25,125 nt of DNA, taken from Lachnospiraceae bacterium UBA7179 (lineage in GTDB: Bacteria > Bacillota > Clostridia > Lachnospirales > Lachnospiraceae). The position numbers and the translations under genes were made by a program. The notes beneath the pieces were generated by a model. That model had not been told where the DNA came from, ran no database searches, and saw only the letters and a program-made list of their open reading frames with translations. The stretch is from assembly GCA_002491195.1 (NCBI GenBank), contig DKVL01000055.1, positions 18,814 through 43,938 of the forward strand. Reading direction: 5' to 3'. Shown piece after piece: positions 8,676 through 15,376 of this stretch (position 1 is the stretch's first letter; each line of letters starts with the position of its first letter).

Positions 8676-8817
8676 ATGTTGTGCTCCCTTCCGCTGATAC
8701 CATTTTCTAATCATATCATAGAAAATGTGTGTAATAGTGTTACCAACTCATCATAGAAATTCGTCTCTACATGTTTTTTACCACCTTTCAAAAACAATTT
8801 TCTTACCTCTGCCTATA

Positions 8818-8845
8818 AAACGATTAAGCAGGCCAGGTGGTTGCA
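8818..8845 (-). promoter_or_regulatory. candidate ECF-sigma promoter, copy 1
   Basis: On the minus strand TGCAAC (8840-8845) is followed after 17 bases by CGTTT (8818-8822), an ECF-type -35/-10 pattern. The surrounding 70 or so bases closely match 11239-11313, where the same signals follow the sigma gene. It points at the transglutaminase gene starting at 8675. The assignment rests on pattern and duplication only. Confidence 0.55.
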
Positions 8846-8861
8846 AGTTTTTGAAAAATTT

Positions 8862-8906
8862 TTAATAATCTTTATCTGGGGATAAGCATGGTTCGGGTAG
8901 TACGAT
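8862..8906 (-). pseudogene. 3' remnant of a second ECF sigma gene
   Basis: The minus strand reads VLPEPCLSPDKDY-stop, close to the end of the intact sigma factor (VEAPELSLDRDY-stop at 11283). The same TTTTTCAAAAACTTGCAACC downstream sequence follows both. Only about 14 codons survive. I infer a duplicated sigma/transglutaminase unit whose sigma gene was deleted. Confidence 0.6.
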
Positions 8907-8921
8907 ATTTAGGGGAGTTTT

Positions 8922-9191
8922 TCATTTTAGTCTTGTTATACTAACTGACGGTTCCGTGAATGCCCATGCTTCTGGATCCCACATTGACTGTTCAACCTCT
9001 GCAGACCATTCTCGCATCAATGCCATTGTTTCGTCTTCTGCCTGCTTTTGTTCTGCAGCTATTCTTTCCCATTCACCAAAAGTCATGCCAACATTTACAA
9101 TATCTGATGCATTATGATTATCCCATAATTCGGTAGACATCAGATACTGATTTCGATAATTTACATTTTTCTAATCATTCCATGTCACATC
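8922..9191 (-). pseudogene. C-terminal remnant of a third transglutaminase-like gene
   Basis: The fragment begins at DVTWND, has an in-frame TAG (9171-9173), then continues YLMSTELWDNH and GEWER with an acidic tail, closely matching the gene at 9190-10086. The signal peptide, catalytic Cys and catalytic His are missing. It joins the 3' end of that gene directly (shared bases 9189-9192), as expected from a tandem duplication with an internal deletion. A 72-codon frame from 9140 remains open but should not be functional. Confidence 0.8.
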
Positions 9192-10086
9192 ATCTCTGAC
9201 TGGCATTGTACTGACTGGCCATGTTTGTCATTTCTGACCAAACATCATCATCCCACATCAGCATCGGGTCATTTAAAATTTCAGATATCGGTGCTAGTTC
9301 TGCCATTATTTCGTCTCGTGCCTGTTTCCGTTCTGCAGCTGTTCTTTCCCATTCACCATAAGTCGTTCCCCTAATTGCAATATCTGCTGCCTTATGATTA
9401 TCCCATAATTCAGTAGACATCAGATACAAATTAGAACATTCCGCAGTTTGCTGATCATTCCATGTTACATCAATAAAATACGTCACACCGTCGATTACAA
9501 CAGCATTCCATCCATGATCTAAAATTCCACTGCCATAAATATAACTCTCTATACCAAGCATACTTGTCATAGTCTGAAATGCATCTGAATAAGCCTGGCA
9601 TACACCCTTTCCATATTGAAGCAGATCAAGTCCTTTATGTCCAATTGGAACTACTGCATGATACGTATCCATCATTTCATTCATAAAAGCGAAAAAATCT
9701 TCCGTTGTTTCTGCTTCATTGAATTTTTTTTCTATCGTTGCATCATCAATCGTGGCACTTTCCCGAGGTGGAACGTCAGGATAACCCGGATCTGCAACTG
9801 CACACAAATAATTGTTAATGCGCACGCATTTCTCATAATCACTCATTTCATTTGTGATACCTGCCGCATCAATTGCCAGAAGATACTCAACAGGAAAATT
9901 TTCCATATACTGACCATCATCATAATAACATCCGTATATAATTACGCCTCCCGGTGTCATACCCGAAGATCTTCCATCTGCATACCAGTCACCTTCCGCA
10001 TGTGCAGTAATGCCTGTACCAAATACCATTACCATAGCCATTGAAGATGCGATTAAAGTTGTTAGTATGTTTCTCACTTTTATCAT
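9190..10086 (-). CDS. secreted transglutaminase-like cysteine protein (copy 2)
   Basis: This 298-residue paralogue of the protein at 7884-8675 has a signal peptide at 1-30 (cleavage near AHA-EG) and a transglutaminase core with GVCQAYSDAF (Cys163), LDHGWNAV (His191) and FIDVTWND (Asp206). Relative to copy 1 it has an extra acidic segment near 105-150 and a longer C-terminal tail rich in Trp, Asp and Met. The ATG at 10086 follows AAGGAAG by eight bases, as in copy 1; a GTG at 10095 is in frame but badly spaced. Its last codons lie at the junction with the remnant at 8922-9191, so the native C-terminus may have changed. Its upstream 100 bases resemble those of copy 1, but the ECF promoter is not there; it lies about 1.1 kb further upstream at 11240. 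Confidence 0.8.
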   Translation of the reverse strand: MIKVRNILTTLIASSMAMVMVFGTGITAHAEGDWYADGRSSGMTPGGVIIYGCYYDDGQYMENFPVEYLLAIDAAGITNEMSDYEKCVRINNYLCAVADPGYPDVPPRESATIDDATIEKKFNEAETTEDFFAFMNEMMDTYHAVVPIGHKGLDLLQYGKGVCQAYSDAFQTMTSMLGIESYIYGSGILDHGWNAVVIDGVTYFIDVTWNDQQTAECSNLYLMSTELWDNHKAADIAIRGTTYGEWERTAAERKQARDEIMAELAPISEILNDPMLMWDDDVWSEMTNMASQYNASQR

Positions 10087-10509
10087 ATGTTGCACTTCCT
10101 TCCATTGATACTGTTTCCTAATTGTATCATAGAAAACGTATGTAATAATGTTACCAGTTCATCATATCAACTTGTCTCTACATGTTTTTACCACCTTTCC
10201 AAAGTGAGTTTACTTGGAAACTCAGACTCCTTAAATTTCCTCATTTTATTGTTACTGCCAAAATGCCTTTTCAACTCTGTTTTTCGTAACATTTTAGCTT
10301 TCTCCTGCTCTGTTCAATTTTTCCACAGTTCCTGATCGTCATCCTGCTATGGGAAATTTTCTACTTCTCTATGCATATGTTCCAAGACATTATCCTGATA
10401 CCAGTTTCCATGTGACAAAACGTACATATCACAGTCCAGCACCAGATGTCCGTCCTATCATTAACCAATACCATTTCAATAATTCTGCTCAAATTCATTG
10501 TGTTTTCAT
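10087..10509. other. intergenic leader of transglutaminase copy 2
   Basis: Bases 10087-10204 match the upstream region of copy 1 (8676-8793), including the conserved GGTGGTAAAAA and CATGTAGAGAC on the minus strand and a GTAA-5-TTAC inverted repeat. Beyond 10204 the similarity stops abruptly. A perfect 7-bp hairpin (TGAGTTT/AAACTCA, 10205-10224) sits at that boundary. I see no supportable gene in 10225-10509. Confidence 0.5.
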
Positions 10510-10701
10510 TCATGTTGACACCCTATGGCTGGTTACCGGAGGCTCTGCTTCGTTTTTACTGACGATACAATCCCGTGTATAACGCATGGATTTTGCCATC
10601 ATCAGCAGCCAGTCCTGGCTTTCTAATGGAAGTTCGCTTGCATTTTCAATGATTTCATCCAAAATCGTTCCGTTTTTTGTTGATGTTAATTGCATTCCCA
10701 A
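10510..10701 (-). CDS. small hypothetical protein, divergent from the XRE repressor
   Basis: This 63-residue protein of unknown function has a central helical part (DEIIENASELPLESQDWLL, then MAKSMRYTRDCI). Short proteins of this style often lie next to phage-type repressors. The TTG start at 10699-10701 is supported by AAGGAG eight bases upstream and by a consensus promoter at 10736-10764 that carries a palindromic operator. It is therefore very likely expressed and repressed by the divergent XRE protein. No membrane segment or catalytic motif is seen. Confidence 0.65.
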   Translation of the reverse strand: MGMQLTSTKNGTILDEIIENASELPLESQDWLLMMAKSMRYTRDCIVSKNEAEPPVTSHRVST

Positions 10702-10735
10702 TGTTTTTTCTCCTTTCCCTCTGCCTTATAAATGA

Positions 10736-10767
10736 ATTTTAGCATACTCAATTTTCATTGTCAATGA
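10736..10767 (-). promoter_or_regulatory. promoter and operator of the 63-residue gene
   Basis: TTGACA (10759-10764, minus strand) and TAAAAT (10736-10741) are 17 bases apart. The -35 box lies inside the perfect palindrome TCATTGTCAATGA (10755-10767), which is repeated at 10805-10817. This is the expected layout for repression by the divergent XRE protein. Confidence 0.75.
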
Positions 10768-10804
10768 ATTAATCGAATTATTTTTGCTTCTTTACTGCTT
10801 TTTT

Positions 10805-10836
10805 TCATTGACAATGATTTCTCATTGTTGTATACT
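10805..10836 (+). promoter_or_regulatory. promoter and operator of the XRE repressor gene
   Basis: TTGACA (10808-10813) and TATACT (10831-10836) are 17 bases apart. The -35 box lies inside the perfect palindrome TCATTGACAATGA (10805-10817), and a third half-site TCATTGTTG begins at 10822. Autorepression is likely. The predicted leader before the ATG at 10854 is only about 11 bases. Confidence 0.75.
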
Positions 10837-10853
10837 TGATTCGAGGTGATAAG

Positions 10854-11204
10854 ATGAATACTTTAGGCGAACGACTGAAATATGCTCGAAAAAAAAACGG
10901 ATATACGCAAGATTCTCTTGCTGAGACAATCGGCGTGTCCCGCGGCGTCATATTCAATCTTGAAAAAAATAAGACAGAACCACAGTCCATTGTCATTAAC
11001 GCCATTTGCCAAACACTGAAAATCAACAGAGACTGGCTGGTCAGCGGCATCGGAGAAATTGAGGATAACAGCGAAACTTCACGGAGCGCCAAAATATTAG
11101 CTGAGCTATATGATGTTGCCAAAGAGCTTTCTGAAAATGAACAACTCTATTTACTAGATACTGTGAAGGCTCTGAAACAGCGATTAGGAAAGGATAAGAC
11201 CTAG
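10854..11204 (+). CDS. XRE-family (phage repressor type) transcriptional regulator
   Basis: This 116-residue DNA-binding protein has an XRE helix-turn-helix at about residues 5-60 (LGERLKYARKKNGYTQDSLA, then GVSRGVIFNLEKNK). A charged helical tail of about 50 residues probably mediates dimerisation. The ATG at 10854 follows GAGGTG by five bases; the frame extends back to 10836, which is inside the promoter. It is transcribed divergently from the 63-residue gene, and matching 13-bp palindromes cover both -35 boxes, so it probably represses both. It lies inside a stretch that appears inserted between an ECF promoter and its transglutaminase gene. Confidence 0.85.
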   Translation: MNTLGERLKYARKKNGYTQDSLAETIGVSRGVIFNLEKNKTEPQSIVINAICQTLKINRDWLVSGIGEIEDNSETSRSAKILAELYDVAKELSENEQLYLLDTVKALKQRLGKDKT

Positions 11205-11239
11205 CTAAATAGAGCTTCATTTTCGTGTCTCTATGTATG

Positions 11240-11267
11240 AAACGACTAAGTAAGCCGGGCGGTTGCA
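11240..11267 (-). promoter_or_regulatory. candidate ECF-sigma promoter, copy 2
   Basis: TGCAAC (11262-11267, minus strand) and CGTTT (11240-11244) are 17 bases apart, as in copy 1. It lies just after the sigma stop codon and points away from it, towards 10086. The XRE module now lies between it and the transglutaminase gene, so transcripts from it would run antisense to the XRE gene. Confidence 0.5.
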
Positions 11268-11282
11268 AGTTTTTGAAAATTT

Positions 11283-12038
11283 TTAATAATCTCTATCCAA
11301 GGATAACTCTGGCGCTTCGACTGCGAACGCCTCCTGATTGCGGAAAAGCAGCCGCAGGAACGGAATCGGAGACAGGCTGTAGAGTTTCGTGCCCTGCTTT
11401 TCCAGTTCACGGACTTTCTTTTCGATCTTTTGGCGCCCGTACTTTAGCCGGCTCTTGACTGCACTCTCAGAAACGTCCATGGCGGCGGCAATCTCTTTTA
11501 CCGGCATTTCCTCGTAGTAGAACATACCGATGACAGCACGCTGATCTTCTGGCAATTCCTCGATGATCTCGCGGAGCAGGCGCTCTGTCTCTTTCCGGTC
11601 GATAACCTGATCCGGAAGATTCTCAGTACGCTCATCCAGGAACAACTCCTCCACGGAAACATCCTGCCCGTCGCCGGAACCCAGCTCCGCAAACAGCATC
11701 GGCCGTTTCTTTTTCAGCCAGTCTCTGGACGTATTGGCGGCAATCTTGCGTATCCATGGCAAAAACTTCATATCGCCGCTGAAGCTGTCCAGACTGGTAA
11801 ATGCTTTTATGTAAGTGTCCTGTATGATATCAAGAACCGCATCCTCGTCCTTGATCATAGACTTGACAGTGTAATAGACCTTACTGTAAGTCTTTTCATA
11901 CAGGGCGCTGATGGCATCCTGACCACCCATGCGCGCTGCGGCTACCAGCCGCGCCAACCCGTCACCTGGTTCGCCGCAGTACGGACATAATGCGGCATCG
12001 TCCGGGATCTGTTTTCCACAAAAAGTACAGTATATCAT
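11283..12038 (-). CDS. zinc-ribbon ECF RNA polymerase sigma factor
   Basis: This 251-residue sigma-70 family protein directs RNA polymerase to ECF-type promoters. Residues 1-23 form a zinc ribbon with Cys4, Cys7, Cys18 and Cys21. Sigma region 2 follows (about 40-112, including DIIQDTYIKAF and WIRKIAANTSRDWL). Region 4 lies at about 165-215 (LPEDQRAVIGMFYYEEMPVK and an HTH in VSESAVKSRL). A basic/aromatic tail ends in LSLDRDY. Some relatives carry a longer C-terminal extension, so this may be a shortened form. The ATG at 12038 follows GGAGG by eight bases, and the giant protease copy 2 ends only 16 bases upstream, so the two are probably co-transcribed. No anti-sigma gene is adjacent; control by the protease is an attractive inference. 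Likely targets are the two TGCAAC-17-CGTTT sites. Confidence 0.88.
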   Translation of the reverse strand: MIYCTFCGKQIPDDAALCPYCGEPGDGLARLVAAARMGGQDAISALYEKTYSKVYYTVKSMIKDEDAVLDIIQDTYIKAFTSLDSFSGDMKFLPWIRKIAANTSRDWLKKKRPMLFAELGSGDGQDVSVEELFLDERTENLPDQVIDRKETERLLREIIEELPEDQRAVIGMFYYEEMPVKEIAAAMDVSESAVKSRLKYGRQKIEKKVRELEKQGTKLYSLSPIPFLRLLFRNQEAFAVEAPELSLDRDY

Positions 12039-12054
12039 TTATAAATCCTCCGTT

Positions 12055-15000
12055 TTATTCCCCATAGATTTTCAGAATATCTTTCTCCGTCAGGTACTTC
12101 TGTCTGCTGTTTATAACCTCCGCAACTAACCGTTCCACAATATCTTTTTTTTCAGTAATGATCTGCCTTGCCAGTTGCATCTGTTCAGAAAGGATTTCAT
12201 TGATCAGATCTTTCGCCTTTTCGTTGTACACAAGTTCCTCCTTAGAAATCACAGCCAATCCGACCCTGTCCTCATACATCCCATACTGGCACACCATAGC
12301 TTTTGCCCAGTTCGTTGCTTGTTCGAGGTCTCGGGCTGCTGCCGGAGTAATCCCATACCCAAACTCCATTTCCGCGGCCCTGCCCCCCAGACATCTGCAA
12401 ATGACCTGAAGCAGCTGCTCCTTAGTAGGATGGCTGCCCAGCTTAGCATACTCCACATAACCGTCATGATCGTCTCTGGCCACAACACTGATATACCGGG
12501 GATGTCTGCCGCAGCGCAGTTCGACGATCGCATGCCCTGCTTCATGACAGGCCGTATGCTCTATGTCGTCTATGGAGCTGACCTCCCGTTCTTCGCCATC
12601 GCGGTATTTTTCAAAGATCTCATCAAACAGATCATACTGAATCTCCCTGCCTGAACGAATATTTTCCCTGAGGGCTGCCTCAAAGACATTTTCCAAATCC
12701 GCCAGGCTCATCCCTTCAGACCGGTCAGCAATGCTGTTGACCTCCTTCTCGGACAGGGCAAACTTGCTGCTATGTGCATTTAAGAGTTTATACAGCATCT
12801 CTTTCCGCCTGTCTACATTGGGCAGGGGGACATAGCAGTTTATGTCGAAACGAAAGATCAGCGCAGGGTCAAGGGCTTCTTTCAGATTGGTTGCCGCCAT
12901 GACAAACACCGGCTTATCATTCATCCTGACAAAACCATCCATCTCGTCCAAAAGCGCATTCAACGCACTGCTAATGCCATGGGAAACTCTGTCTGCGCCA
13001 ATGGCATCGATCTCGTCGATGAAGAGGATGGTGGGAGCATACTTCCTGGCGACACGGAAAATATGATGCACCATGTCAGATCCCATATTCCGCAGTTTAT
13101 CCGCCGGAAGAGAGAGGAAGTTTACACCCGATTCAGATGCCACTACCTTTGCCAGAGATGTCTTTCCGGTCCTTGGAGGACCGTACAACAGAATCCCTTT
13201 CGGCGCCCGCATACCCAGTTCCACATACTTTTTTAAATCTTTGAGAACGTTGATAAAGGTTGTGAGTTCATCCCTGATGTTCTCTGGCACCAAAATATCA
13301 TCCCAGCTCTTTTGTGGACGCAGGTCATCCGTCAGCAGTATGGATCTGTCCTCGGATTCCACGGCTGTTTCCAGCTTGAGATCACAAAATATGATCCTGA
13401 TCGTATCACAGTGTTTGTCATCAAATACTTTTTTCGTCTTATACGTCAATACCTGATGCCGGAGAGCAAGCGTGTCCATCGCCCTTTGACAGCATACGTC
13501 CTGATAGACCCTCTCCAGTTCCTCTCCATAAGATTCCCGGTTAATAAAGCCCCGCGCGCCTCTTTTCATGAGGTTGTTTTTCTCTCTGCCCGAATACTCA
13601 TATCCGGTCTTTCCTCCGCATAATATGTATACCGGAATATCGTTGGCCTTTCCTGCTATCTGCAGGAACACCTCCCTACCCGGTGTTGCCGCATCTGCAA
13701 TATTCAGAATATTTTCGGTCTTTTCCATTCCCAGTGTATAATCAATTACTGCAAAGAGAACATTGCCGCTATGAAACGTTTCCATAAATACATCAGGATC
13801 CACCGTGGTCTTCACCGTGATACCGTTCGCTTCCAGATAGCCGGACGGATTATACTTCATGACGCCCAGTACAGCGATCACACAATTTTTTTCGCCGGAA
13901 TAAAGATCCTTTACTTCTTTTGCTGCTCCCGCGAAATCACAGCTCCACTCTATCTCTTTAAGCTGCTCGCTGTTAGCCGACAATGTCTTTTCCATCATCA
14001 GAGTCATGCATTCATACAGCTGCTGATCGATCAGCTTTCCAGCCAGTCTGGAAGCATTCCTGGCATCAGCACTTCCGCCCATAGAATAGAGCACGGTCTG
14101 TGCCAGTATCTTCTTCCCGGTGCTCAGATGATATCCGTATCCATCCTCCGTTTCCTTAAGATGTGTCTCCACATCCTGTTCCACCACCCGCCGGAGCGCT
14201 TCCGCCCTTAGATGGTTCAGCATAATGACGGTATGAGAGGACAGTCGTGACAGCATTTCAGGAGGAAAATACGGTCTGTTTGTGGCTGGGTTGAGATCTT
14301 TTTCCAAAGCCTCCAGTACCAGCTTGTCTGGAAGCGCTGTCAGATTCTCATCTTCTGCATCGCAGTAACGCTGTTTCCCCGCATTGGTGGTAAATATGAT
14401 AATGGCATCTTTAAAAGATATATTTGCATTGTAATGCCGGTCAAAACAGATCCCGTCATCCAGTATCTGCAGAAATAGCATTATGACAGCGCCGGACGCC
14501 TTTTCGATCTCGTCAAACAAAAGCACGCTGCACGGATTCATCTTCACATAATCGGTCAGTACGCCCGGTTTGGAATTCTTCCAAAGAGTAGCAATACCAG
14601 CCAGTTCATCTACAGCATCATCACGGGAATATCCCGACATATCAAAGCGCCTGAACGGAAGCCCCAGCTTGTCCGCAAATTCCTGTGCCATAAAAGTCTT
14701 GCCCACACCGGGAGGTCCCGCGAACAGGTATACATTCCTCGGTCCTTTCCTGTCGTCGTTCAGACGGGCTCTTTTTTCGGCATGGAAAAAGGCTCTCTCT
14801 AATTTGTCGATCGCATCATCCTGCCCTATGACCTTGTTCTTGAGTCCCACCCCGATGGACTCGGCATGCATAGCCAGCTGCTTAAAGGATGCCTTTGCCT
14901 CATCAGACTTTGTTTTATCAGACTTTTCCTCCTCATCTATATGATCTGTATCCAATGGATTTTCCTCTCCAAAGGGAAGAAATCCTTCCTGCTTCCAGCT

Positions 15001-15267
15001 GTCTTCCTGAGGATAATCCTTTTGTCTGCCCTGATAGACAAGCTTAAACCCGCCTATATCGATCTCACTCATGTATTGTTCCGCAAGCCTAAAGGCATAC
15101 CAAAGACTGCCTTCTTTCTTTTCGTCTTCCCTTTCAAGCTCTGCCATATACGAAAAACTGCGGTACAGAGACCCTGGAAATCTATTTGTCTGCTCATAGC
15201 ACTTTTTCCATTCGTCATAGATACCGGTTTTTCTTCCCCTTTTTACTACATAAATCAATTTTTTCAC
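12055..15267 (-). CDS. giant soluble AAA+ protease: viroplasmin, ClpB-like, receiver-like, FtsH-like and M41 domains (copy 2)
   Basis: This 1070-residue paralogue of the protein at 2552-6082 has the same domain order. The hybrid-binding domain is at 4-45 (IYVVKRGRKTGIYDEW). AAA+ module 1 has GPPGVGKT 184-191 and LLFDEIE 249-255. A receiver-like segment spans 460-600 (VIDY with Asp509, IPVYILCG). AAA+ module 2 has LFIDEID 748-754 but a Walker A of GPPRTGKT (696-703), with Arg in place of the usual Gly or Ala. The M41 peptidase has HEAGH 908-912 and the likely third ligand Asp980. It lacks most of the linker of about 100 residues present in copy 1 and has no membrane segment. The GTG start follows GGAGG by eight bases, and a promoter lies at 15327-15355. 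The next gene downstream is the ECF sigma factor. Proteolytic residues are intact; targets are unknown. Confidence 0.85.
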   Translation of the reverse strand: MKKLIYVVKRGRKTGIYDEWKKCYEQTNRFPGSLYRSFSYMAELEREDEKKEGSLWYAFRLAEQYMSEIDIGGFKLVYQGRQKDYPQEDSWKQEGFLPFGEENPLDTDHIDEEEKSDKTKSDEAKASFKQLAMHAESIGVGLKNKVIGQDDAIDKLERAFFHAEKRARLNDDRKGPRNVYLFAGPPGVGKTFMAQEFADKLGLPFRRFDMSGYSRDDAVDELAGIATLWKNSKPGVLTDYVKMNPCSVLLFDEIEKASGAVIMLFLQILDDGICFDRHYNANISFKDAIIIFTTNAGKQRYCDAEDENLTALPDKLVLEALEKDLNPATNRPYFPPEMLSRLSSHTVIMLNHLRAEALRRVVEQDVETHLKETEDGYGYHLSTGKKILAQTVLYSMGGSADARNASRLAGKLIDQQLYECMTLMMEKTLSANSEQLKEIEWSCDFAGAAKEVKDLYSGEKNCVIAVLGVMKYNPSGYLEANGITVKTTVDPDVFMETFHSGNVLFAVIDYTLGMEKTENILNIADAATPGREVFLQIAGKANDIPVYILCGGKTGYEYSGREKNNLMKRGARGFINRESYGEELERVYQDVCCQRAMDTLALRHQVLTYKTKKVFDDKHCDTIRIIFCDLKLETAVESEDRSILLTDDLRPQKSWDDILVPENIRDELTTFINVLKDLKKYVELGMRAPKGILLYGPPRTGKTSLAKVVASESGVNFLSLPADKLRNMGSDMVHHIFRVARKYAPTILFIDEIDAIGADRVSHGISSALNALLDEMDGFVRMNDKPVFVMAATNLKEALDPALIFRFDINCYVPLPNVDRRKEMLYKLLNAHSSKFALSEKEVNSIADRSEGMSLADLENVFEAALRENIRSGREIQYDLFDEIFEKYRDGEEREVSSIDDIEHTACHEAGHAIVELRCGRHPRYISVVARDDHDGYVEYAKLGSHPTKEQLLQVICRCLGGRAAEMEFGYGITPAAARDLEQATNWAKAMVCQYGMYEDRVGLAVISKEELVYNEKAKDLINEILSEQMQLARQIITEKKDIVERLVAEVINSRQKYLTEKDILKIYGE

Positions 15268-15326
15268 AGGTTATGCCTCCAAATGTCGCTCAGTTTTCCG
15301 CGACCAACCTTCTCATCTTATGATTG

Positions 15327-15355
15327 ATGATATACTAGCAAAATGGATCTGTAAA
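15327..15355 (-). promoter_or_regulatory. promoter of protease copy 2 and sigma
   Basis: TTTACA (15350-15355, minus strand) and TATCAT (15327-15332) are 17 bases apart. Transcription should start about 50 bases upstream of the GTG at 15267. This is a housekeeping-type promoter, not the ECF pattern. Confidence 0.55.
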
Positions 15356-15376
15356 GAATCTGCACGGACAAGCGGT

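Noticed and set aside
7854..8756. 300-codon plus-strand frame opposite transglutaminase copy 1
   Set aside because: The minus strand has a signal peptide, the full catalytic triad and a good RBS, so this is a shadow frame.
10349..10582. 77-codon plus-strand open frame
   Set aside because: It has no clear ribosome binding site, no recognisable family, and overlaps the better supported 63-residue gene on the other strand.
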